DNA of 64,000 nt from CAUJGQ01 sp042408665 (GTDB lineage: Bacteria > Chloroflexota > Dehalococcoidia > CAUJGQ01). How positions within the stretch are numbered: position 1 is the stretch's first letter; each line of letters starts with the position of its first letter. The notes under the pieces were generated by a model. That model ran no database searches. It was not told the DNA's origin and saw only the letters and a program-made list of their open reading frames with translations. Both the position numbers and the translations under genes were made by a program. Shown in pieces: positions 1 to 6,520 of this stretch. Location: assembly GCA_042408665.1 (NCBI GenBank), contig JBHOQW010000137.1, forward strand, positions 1-64,000, given 5' to 3'.

Positions 1-416
1 GCGGCGGCAGCCGCCATCGCCCGAGCGCGGGCCTCGGCGATGCGGCGGGCGCGTTCATCGGCGCTTTCGGGCGCGCGCTCGCCACGGGCCGCGGCGCCGG
101 CTTCGCCCGTCTCGGCCTGCGGTTGCGCGGGTGGCGCCGCCTCGCCGCCCCGGGCGGCGCGCGCGGCCTCCGCCCGAGCGCGGGCTTCGGCGATGCGGCG
201 GGCCCGCTCGTCCTCGCCGCTTGCCGCCTCCGTCGCCGGGGCCGGTGGCGGTTCCGCCGGTGGTGGTTGCTGCTGACCTGCCGATGGTGGGGTGCCGGCC
301 TGACCCGCCAGACGGGCCTGACGGGCCGCCTCCGCCCGGGCGCGGGCCTCGGCGATGCGGCGGGCCCGCTCATCGGCAGATTCGGTGGGCCGCTGTCTCT
401 CGTTGTCGTTCGTCAC
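1..416 (-). CDS. Ala/Arg-rich repeat protein, N-terminal part (cut by left edge)
   Basis: The visible 138 residues begin at a GTG (414-416), the first possible start after an in-frame TGA at 423-425, and run off the window. Three near-identical copies of the block DERARRIAEARARAEAAR lie at residues 15-32, 69-86 and from 120, separated by Pro/Gln/Ala-rich linkers; each block should form a charged helix. It is the third gene on this strand after two cytochrome b-type subunits, 80 bases downstream of the second. It could therefore be a further subunit of that quinol oxidoreductase with a long extension, for example a Rieske or cytochrome c protein. A NuoC-like protein is another possibility, since charged N-terminal repeats are known there. 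The part that would decide this lies outside the window, so no function is assigned. Confidence 0.7.
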   Translation of the reverse strand, partial: MTNDNERQRPTESADERARRIAEARARAEAARQARLAGQAGTPPSAGQQQPPPAEPPPAPATEAASGEDERARRIAEARARAEAARAARGGEAAPPAQPQAETGEAGAAARGERAPESADERARRIAEARARAMAAAA

Positions 417-496
417 GGTCGGTCACCACTCTTTGCTCCGGCGGAGCCGGACGCTGACGCATAGCTTGTCCAGACGGGCCGGGGTGCGCCGCGGCC

Positions 497-1354
497 TCAC
501 TCCGGTGGATGGACCTGCCACGGCGGAAGCAGCTCCAGCCCTTGCCCGCGGAAGGCGGTGCCGATGACCGTCAGCACCACGTACACGGTGATGAAGCCCG
601 TGAACAGGGCGATCATGGCGTCGCGTCGCGTCAGGCGGCCCAGCCAGCGACGGATGATCAGCAGGAGCAGGATGGGCAGGCCGACCATCGTCGCCACCGG
701 GATGAACTGCTCCACCAGGAACGCGGGCAGGTCCAGGGTACGGAACTCCTGACCGCGCAACTCGAGCGTGAACGGCAGGTAGGGGATGTCTTTGGTCCAG
801 TCTGGCCAGGCCACCGCCGTCTGCAGGGCGCGCAGGTTTTGCAGCCAGTTCAGCTTCTCCGGCCATGGCCGGTTGAACAGCTTGTGGTACAGCACGACGT
901 GCTTGCCGCCGTCGTACAGCACCAGCAGCCAGGTGAGCACGGCGGCGTAGACGGTGGAGAGCCAGGTGATCCGGCCGGCGTCCGGGGTGCCGAACCAGAC
1001 GCCTTGGCCCTCGTTGGAGCGGTCAAAGTACGGGATGGCGGCTAGCAGGATGAGCGCCACCGTCGGCACGATCACGCCGGCCAGCGCCGGGTGCATGTGC
1101 AGGAGCAGCTCCTGCAAGTTGAGGAAGTACCACGGCGCCTTGGAGGGGTTGGGTGTGACGTCTGGGTTGGCCTGGTCCAACAGCGGGCCGTTTATCGCCG
1201 CCGACAGCAGGGTCAGAGTGAGGGTGAACAGCACCGCGCTGATGAACTCGACGAACACCAGGTCCGGCCAGACGAGCAGCTCCTCCTCGCGGGCGCGCCG
1301 GGGCCGGGGTACGGCGGTGGTGGTCGCGGGCCGGGTTTCAACTCGCTGCGCCAT
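497..1354 (-). CDS. Cytochrome b C-terminal half (subunit IV-like) of a menaquinol:cytochrome c reductase
   Basis: This 285-residue membrane protein corresponds to the C-terminal half of cytochrome b, or subunit IV of b6f complexes. It has about five hydrophobic segments, more than the three of plant subunit IV. The Qo-site region reads KAPWYFL, so the PEWY motif is replaced by APWY (residues 73-76). It contains no cysteine at all, so it is not the fused cytochrome b/c QcrC of Firmicutes; the cytochrome c must be elsewhere. The ATG at 1352-1354 has AAGG about five bases before it. It follows the cytochrome b6-like gene on the same strand by 56 bases and should act with it in the cytoplasmic membrane, passing electrons from menaquinol. 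The family assignment is firm; the partner subunits are not visible. Confidence 0.85.
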   Translation of the reverse strand: MAQRVETRPATTTAVPRPRRAREEELLVWPDLVFVEFISAVLFTLTLTLLSAAINGPLLDQANPDVTPNPSKAPWYFLNLQELLLHMHPALAGVIVPTVALILLAAIPYFDRSNEGQGVWFGTPDAGRITWLSTVYAAVLTWLLVLYDGGKHVVLYHKLFNRPWPEKLNWLQNLRALQTAVAWPDWTKDIPYLPFTLELRGQEFRTLDLPAFLVEQFIPVATMVGLPILLLLIIRRWLGRLTRRDAMIALFTGFITVYVVLTVIGTAFRGQGLELLPPWQVHPPE

Positions 1355-1410
1355 GGTTGCCTTGCTCCGCTACCGGGCGCCGTGGTGGCCGGCGCCCGAT
1401 CGTCACACAC

Positions 1411-2172
1411 CTATAGTGGGCGGGCCAGCCCGCCGTCGCGGCGGATCCGCCAGAAGTGGACTGCCATGAAGATCGCCGCCAGCAGCGGCAGGCCAAGCAC
1501 GTGCAGCGTGTAGAACCGCACGAGCGCCCCCTGTCCCACCTCAAAGCCGCCGATCAGCAGGTAGCGGGAGTCGGCGCCGAACACGGGGGCCGAGCCCACC
1601 ATATTCGTGCCCACCGTGATTGCCCAGAAGGCGAGCTGGTCCCACGGGAGCAGGTAGCCGGTGAACGAGAGCAACAGGGTGAGCACGAGCAGGATCACGC
1701 CCACCACCCAGTTGAACTCCCGCGGCGGCTTATAGGCACCCGTGTAAAAGACGCGCATCATATGCATGAACACCAGCAGCACCATGCTGTGCGCCATCCA
1801 GCGGTGCATGTTGCGCATGAGCTGGCCGAACCGCACCTGGGTCTGCAGGTCCTGGATGTCCGTATAGGCCCGGTCCACCGACGGCACGTAGTAGAACATG
1901 AGCAGCACACCGGTGACGGTCAGGCCGATGAACATAAAGAACGTCAGCCCGCCCAGACAGTAGGTGTGCGTGATCTTGACGTGCGTGCGATGGATGCGGG
2001 TGGGGTGCAGGTGGAGGAAGACGTTCGTCGCCACCACCAGCATCTGGTTGCGGGGCGTGTTCGGATAGCCGGACCTGAAGATCGACTGCCAGATATAGTT
2101 ATGGAACAGCAAGTCGTACAGGCGGTCTCCGAACGAACGCTTCGTCGGTCGTGGATGCTCGGATACGGCCAT
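1411..2172 (-). CDS. Cytochrome b6-like subunit (N-terminal half of cytochrome b)
   Basis: This 253-residue protein is the diheme part of a quinol:cytochrome c oxidoreductase. The ATG at 2170-2172 is chosen over a GTG and an ATG further upstream because GGAGG lies five bases before it. Heme ligands are H123 and H137 on one helix and H224 and H239 on another. The 15-residue step of the second pair is the b6f-type spacing rather than the mitochondrial one. C72 lies 51 residues before H123, exactly like the cysteine that binds heme ci in b6 and in Bacillus QcrB, so a covalent extra heme is expected. PW-D after TGYLLPW matches the family. It heads the operon with the subunit IV-like gene. Confidence 0.92.
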   Translation of the reverse strand: MAVSEHPRPTKRSFGDRLYDLLFHNYIWQSIFRSGYPNTPRNQMLVVATNVFLHLHPTRIHRTHVKITHTYCLGGLTFFMFIGLTVTGVLLMFYYVPSVDRAYTDIQDLQTQVRFGQLMRNMHRWMAHSMVLLVFMHMMRVFYTGAYKPPREFNWVVGVILLVLTLLLSFTGYLLPWDQLAFWAITVGTNMVGSAPVFGADSRYLLIGGFEVGQGALVRFYTLHVLGLPLLAAIFMAVHFWRIRRDGGLARPL

Positions 2173-2320
2173 ACGCTCCTCCGCCATCCGGCTCGACAAC
2201 AAAAAGGGCACGCGCGTGGCGCCCCTCGCTGCTCCCTGGATCGGTCAGCGATAGCATGCGCCACAGAACGGGTTGCGGCAAGAGTCAGCCGCCGGCGGGG
2301 AGCACTGCCGGCCGGCGCCT

Positions 2321-2327
2321 ATGTATA
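2321..2327 (-). promoter_or_regulatory. Possible -10 element for the cytochrome b operon
   Basis: On the minus strand this reads TATACAT, a good -10 hexamer in an otherwise very GC-rich spacer, about 150 bases before the cytochrome b6-like start. TTGCGC lies upstream but only 14 bases away, so the -35 element is uncertain. Confidence 0.25.
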
Positions 2328-2419
2328 ACCCCCGGTGCAAGGCGCAATCTAACACCCCCCTTTGTGAGTGTCAACACGAACCGGAGGCGGCGCCCGCCGC
2401 GCGCCCGCCGCCCGAACGC

Positions 2420-3148
2420 TCAATAGCCCGCCCGCTTGAGCCGCCACAACCCGCGCAAATCCTCGATGGCGGTGCTGATGATCTTCACGCGCGAGTCGGG
2501 GTCGTCGACCCAGCGCACCGGGATCTGCTTGATGCGGTACCCCTTCTTCTCCGCCAGGATCAGCAGCTCGGTGTCGAAGAACCATTCGTTGTTGCGGATG
2601 AGGGGCAGCAAGGCGTCGGCGGCGCGGCGGGAGAGGGCCTTGAAGCCGCACTGCGCGTCGGTAAAGCGCGTGCGGAACGCCAGCTTGATCAGCAGGTTGT
2701 ACCCGCGCGAGGCGATCTCCCGCTGTGGCTTGCGGCCGATCACCTTCGCCCCTGGGCCCAGTCGCCGGCCGGTGGCCACGTCATACCCCTCCTCGGCGAT
2801 GGCCCGGATCAGGGGCGGGTAGGCGGCCAGATCGGTGGACAGGTCCACGTCCATGTACGAGACCACGTCGGCCGATGAGCCCAGCCAGGCCGCGCGCAAC
2901 GCCCGCCCGCGCCCCTTCTGGTCCAGGTGCAGCACCGCCACCCGCTCCAGGTGGCGCTGGAGCGCGCAGGCGATCTCCAGCGTGCGGTCGGTGGAGGCGT
3001 TGTCCGCGATCACGATGCGCCAGTCATACGGCAGGTGCTCGCGCAAAAAGGTGTGCAGGGTGGTGACGTTCCGTTCCAGCACCCGCTGCTCGTTGTAGAC
3101 GGGGATCACCGCGTCGACGCGAATCGAGGCTGGGTCGCGTGTGCTCAT
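2420..3148 (-). CDS. Family 2 glycosyltransferase, dolichol/polyprenyl-phosphate sugar transferase type
   Basis: This 242-residue GT-A fold enzyme has the usual order of motifs: VIPVYNE (14-20), DNASTD (49-54), the metal-binding DVD (100-102) and DAQCGFKAL further on. The length and the CGFK block fit the group that moves a sugar from a nucleotide donor onto a polyprenyl phosphate, such as DPM1/GtrB-like enzymes. There is no membrane segment, so it would act at the cytoplasmic face. The neighbours give no hint of the glycan: a histidine phosphatase follows downstream on the same strand. The donor sugar cannot be told from the sequence. Confidence 0.85.
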   Translation of the reverse strand: MSTRDPASIRVDAVIPVYNEQRVLERNVTTLHTFLREHLPYDWRIVIADNASTDRTLEIACALQRHLERVAVLHLDQKGRGRALRAAWLGSSADVVSYMDVDLSTDLAAYPPLIRAIAEEGYDVATGRRLGPGAKVIGRKPQREIASRGYNLLIKLAFRTRFTDAQCGFKALSRRAADALLPLIRNNEWFFDTELLILAEKKGYRIKQIPVRWVDDPDSRVKIISTAIEDLRGLWRLKRAGY

Positions 3149-3224
3149 GACCTATTCATCACCGCCGGCATGCCTAGGCGCAAGCGGGCGGCCGCCCCAA
3201 CACGCGGCCGCGCCGTGCGAATCT

Positions 3225-3797
3225 TCACCCCGTCTGGCTCACGTCTCGGTCTCCTGTCCGGCCAAACGGCCGGAGCACCGTGCCCCGCGCCGGGTCTACG
3301 ACCGCGAGGTCGGGCATCCCCAGCGACCGCCACAGCGCGGCGGGGTCTTCTCCGCTGAGAGCGGCGACGTACAAGCTCAGGGCGAGTCCGTGGCCGACGA
3401 CGGCGAACGGCTCGGGTTCCAGGGCTCGCAGCCGCTCGACGCAGGTCCGGATGCGTGTCAGCGCCGCACCGGCCGGCTCCCAGCCCACCGGTGGCTCGTG
3501 CGGGCAGGCAAACCAGGCGGCAACCGCCTGTGGGTAGTCGGTGATGCCGTGCGGTCGCCGCACCTCGTGCAGATCCTCCACCACGGTCACCGTCAAGCCG
3601 TTGACGCCGGCGAGGATGTGCGCGGTTTCCTGCGCCTTCAGCTCCGGGCTGGTGAAGATCCGCCGCATATTCCGCCACATGGGTTCGCGTGCCAGCGCCC
3701 GCACCGCCGCCCGGCCGGCGTCCGAGAGCGGCCACAGCGCCGGTGGCTGGGCCGGGTCGGTCTCCGGCTGCGCGTGCCGCACCAGCACGATCGGCAC
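3225..3797 (-). CDS. Histidine phosphatase family protein
   Basis: This 190-residue protein belongs to the phosphoglycerate mutase/SixA-like branch of the histidine phosphatases. The phosphorylated histidine is H8 in RHAQ, the second histidine is H136 in GHG, and E78 is placed to act as proton donor. The second arginine usually found in S-x-x-x-R-A-x-Q-T is a lysine here (K54). The substrate is unknown; these proteins range from sugar-phosphate to nucleotide phosphatases. It lies between the GT2 gene and the LVIVD lipoprotein gene on the same strand, with short gaps, and may be co-transcribed with them. Confidence 0.85.
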   Translation of the reverse strand: MPIVLVRHAQPETDPAQPPALWPLSDAGRAAVRALAREPMWRNMRRIFTSPELKAQETAHILAGVNGLTVTVVEDLHEVRRPHGITDYPQAVAAWFACPHEPPVGWEPAGAALTRIRTCVERLRALEPEPFAVVGHGLALSLYVAALSGEDPAALWRSLGMPDLAVVDPARGTVLRPFGRTGDRDVSQTG

Positions 3798-3848
3798 CGA
3801 ACACCCTCTACCCCGCGGCCGTGGACCGCGGGTGCCCGTCGCGCCCGC

Positions 3849-5594
3849 TCAGGGTGCCAGCCCGGAGGCGCGCAACACCCACAGGCCGCTGTTGATATCG
3901 CTCGCCAGCACCAGATCTCCCGCCCGCGCGACGCCCCACACGTTCGCCACGGGCGGGAACACGCCGAACGGGTCCGGCGCGGCCGGCGGCACGAACGCGG
4001 CCACCTCACGCGGATGGCTCGGATCGGTGAAGTCCACCAGGCGCACGCCGTCCGCGTACCACGAGAACAAGGCATAGCGACCAGCGCTCAACGGGTTGTG
4101 CACCGTGTAGTAGCCGGGGCCGGGTGGCGGAAACCGCTCACCGTTCTCGGTGCGGAAGACGGTCAGGAGCGACGGCCGCGCCGGGTCGCGCATGTCCCAT
4201 ACCTGCACGCCGCCCCATGGCCGCGTCACCGGCAACGTGACCCGTGCCCCACCGCTCTGGGCCAGCGACCGCAGTCGGCGCCCATCCGCGCCGCCCACCG
4301 CCACCACCGGCAGCGGAGGCCGGCCGTCGCTGCTGCGCGGTGCGACCGCCGCTTCGTTCTGGAGCACGATCAGGGCGCGGAAGCCGGCATCGCGGGCACG
4401 TCGCGCCTTGGCGGCCAGGCCGCAGCCGCCTTCCTCCACCAGCGCCACATCCCCGCCGGCTGCCAGCGCGCTGCAGCCATTGCCGGCGTAGACGAGCGCC
4501 CCCGCGATCACGCCCGTGTCATCCAGACCCTGGTCGCTATCCCCCTCGCACCCGTGCGCCGTGACCGTGCCGCCGTTGCCCTCCGCGCGCAGGGTGAGGC
4601 CGCGCGGCGTGCGGAACACGTCATCCTCTTCCGTAACCAGCAACAGGCCGCTGGGCGTCTCGTCCGCCGAGTGCACCGCCCCCTCGCTTCCTGGGGCCAC
4701 CGCGCGGCCCAGGAAGCGTGGCGCGGTGGGATCGGTGATATCCAGGACGATGACGCCGGCGTCCCAGTAGGACAGATAGACGAGCCGGCCGTCCGGGGAG
4801 GCGCGCACGCTGTGGCCGTAGACGGCGTGGTTGCAGCCGACGCCGTCGGTGATGCCGAGCCGGGCGCCCGCGCCCCAGGCCGCGAGCTGGACCGGATGGC
4901 GGGGGTCGGTGATATCCACGATGCGGAAGTCGCCCCCGCCGCCCCGCTCACCGTACGGCACCGCCAGGAGGGCCAGGGCCCGGTCCGGCCGCACCGTCAC
5001 GTCCAGCTCGTGCACCCCGCGCGCACCGGTGCCGACAAAGCTGAGGGGGGCAGGGTTGCGCGGGTCGGTGATATCGACGAGGGCCAAGCCGGCCGGGTCG
5101 CTCCCGACGGCGGCGCAGCGCTGGATGCCGACGGCCAGCACGTCGCCGGAGAAGGCGGTGGTCTCCAGATGAAAGGGCACCACGTCCTCGGCGGTGGTGC
5201 CGGGGAAGCGTGCTGCGGTGGCCACCACGCGTGGCGCCGCCGGATCGCTCAAGTCGACGACACGCACACCCAGCGCCGGGCAGGCCGTGCTGGTCCCCCA
5301 GGAGCCGACGTAGGCATAGCCGTTGAGCGCCCGCACGTTGGCGTTGAAGCCGCGTCCGCCTAGATCGGTGTGCCCGAGCAGGTTCAGCGCGGGCGGTGGA
5401 GACGGCGGCGCGGCGACCGTGGCCTGGGCCGGCACGGCCGTGGGGGTGATGGTCTCGGCGACGAGGAGCGGCGTGGTGGGCGACGCGGCCTCGGGCTGGC
5501 CGGTGCCCGGCTCGCCCGAACACGCCGCGATCAGCACGGTTGCCGCAAGCAGGATCGCGCCTGTGGCCCCACGGCGCGCGGTCAAAGCGGTCAT
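3849..5594 (-). CDS. LVIVD-repeat lipoprotein with an inserted PA-like domain
   Basis: A 581-residue exported lipoprotein. The ATG at 5592-5594 opens a signal peptide with the lipobox LIAAC, C25 being the lipidated residue, followed by a Pro/Thr-rich linker to about residue 70. The rest carries at least six LVIVD-type beta-propeller repeats, seen as VRVVDLSDPAAP, LALVDITDP, FRIVDITDP, VIVLDITDP, VQVWDMRDP and VRLVDFTDP. Between the fourth and fifth repeats lies a block resembling a protease-associated (PA) domain (VYAGNGCS, VEEGGCGLAAKARRA, ALIVLQNE). Such propellers bind ligands or partners at the cell surface; no enzyme activity is visible. The reading frame remains open upstream, but only this start gives a signal peptide. 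Confidence 0.85.
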   Translation of the reverse strand: MTALTARRGATGAILLAATVLIAACSGEPGTGQPEAASPTTPLLVAETITPTAVPAQATVAAPPSPPPALNLLGHTDLGGRGFNANVRALNGYAYVGSWGTSTACPALGVRVVDLSDPAAPRVVATAARFPGTTAEDVVPFHLETTAFSGDVLAVGIQRCAAVGSDPAGLALVDITDPRNPAPLSFVGTGARGVHELDVTVRPDRALALLAVPYGERGGGGDFRIVDITDPRHPVQLAAWGAGARLGITDGVGCNHAVYGHSVRASPDGRLVYLSYWDAGVIVLDITDPTAPRFLGRAVAPGSEGAVHSADETPSGLLLVTEEDDVFRTPRGLTLRAEGNGGTVTAHGCEGDSDQGLDDTGVIAGALVYAGNGCSALAAGGDVALVEEGGCGLAAKARRARDAGFRALIVLQNEAAVAPRSSDGRPPLPVVAVGGADGRRLRSLAQSGGARVTLPVTRPWGGVQVWDMRDPARPSLLTVFRTENGERFPPPGPGYYTVHNPLSAGRYALFSWYADGVRLVDFTDPSHPREVAAFVPPAAPDPFGVFPPVANVWGVARAGDLVLASDINSGLWVLRASGLAP

Positions 5595-5710
5595 GCGGCG
5601 TCCTCGGCCGGCGGATCTGTCCCCCCAGCGTAGCACAGCCGGCCGTGTTTCCGGCGGCGCCCGGCGCGACAGCGGGTCCCATGCCGACCCCGGGGATAGA
5701 CGGTGAGCGC

Positions 5711-6358
5711 TCAGGGGGCAGGAACGGCCGCGGCGCCGTACAAGCCGCGGGCGGCGATGAGGATCACCTCCGTCGCCTCCTCCACGGTCAGGCGGGCGGT
5801 GTTGAGCACGCAATCGTAGAGCGTGGGCTCGTCCCACTGCACACCGTAGAGCCGGCGGTAGAACTCCACGCGGTCGCGGTCCGACTCCCGCACCACCCGC
5901 TCGGCGAGCGGGCGCTGGACGTCCTCGCGCAGCATCATGCGCTGCACGCGGGTGGCCAGCGGTGCCACCACCAGGGCGTGGATGGCGCGTCCCGGCTCGC
6001 GCAGCAGCACCTGGGCGGGAAAGCCGGCGATCACGAACGAGTGCTCGGCGGCCAGGCGCCGGATCATGGTCTCGATCACGCGCCGGTAGCCGGCCTCGTA
6101 CATGGAAGGCAGCGGCACCAGCGCCCAGTCCGGGTCGTCGGCTGGCTCACCGGCCATGTCTAGGGCGATACGCGCCAGCCGTTCCCCCAGCCGCTCGGCG
6201 CGGTCCGGGGCGCTGAGGTCCTCCCGGTGCAGCCCCAGCCGCAGCGCCGCCCGCGCCACCACTTCCGGGTTGATGAGCGGCAAGCCCAGCCGCTCCGCCG
6301 TGCGGCGTGCCACGAGGTCGCCTCGGCTGGCCGCCTGACGTGAGATAGTGATGATCAT
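5711..6358 (-). CDS. Cytidylate kinase-like family protein
   Basis: This 215-residue protein aligns in layout with the cytidylate kinase-like family: an N-terminal ITISRQ strand-loop, a helix with RTAERLGLPLINPEVV, then FVIAGFPAQVLL and the LID-like MMLREDVQRPLAERVV. In the usual family the loop after SRQ is F-G-S-G-G; here residues 9-13 are AASRG, so two P-loop glycines are lost. Nucleotide binding may be weakened or altered. It lies divergent from the potassium transporter gene at 6521. The true substrate is unknown even for intact family members. Confidence 0.7.
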   Translation of the reverse strand: MIITISRQAASRGDLVARRTAERLGLPLINPEVVARAALRLGLHREDLSAPDRAERLGERLARIALDMAGEPADDPDWALVPLPSMYEAGYRRVIETMIRRLAAEHSFVIAGFPAQVLLREPGRAIHALVVAPLATRVQRMMLREDVQRPLAERVVRESDRDRVEFYRRLYGVQWDEPTLYDCVLNTARLTVEEATEVILIAARGLYGAAAVPAP

Positions 6359-6520
6359 GCGCCGGCTCCGCGTGTTCCGCGTGTATTGTAGCGTGCGGGT
6401 TTGGTCGGGGTGGTCCGGGCAGAGTTTAGCCCGGTGCGGGCATCGTGATGGCGCTCATGGACATGGATCACTGCCAACAGAAGGCGTAGCGTAGGCAAAT
6501 AGGAAGGCGGGAGGGCGTCC

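Noticed and set aside
3141..5363. A 740-codon open frame antisense to the LVIVD lipoprotein
   Set aside because: Its translation is low-complexity Arg/His/Ala/Pro-rich with no domain, as expected opposite a GC-rich gene; the lipoprotein strand has clear repeats and a lipobox.
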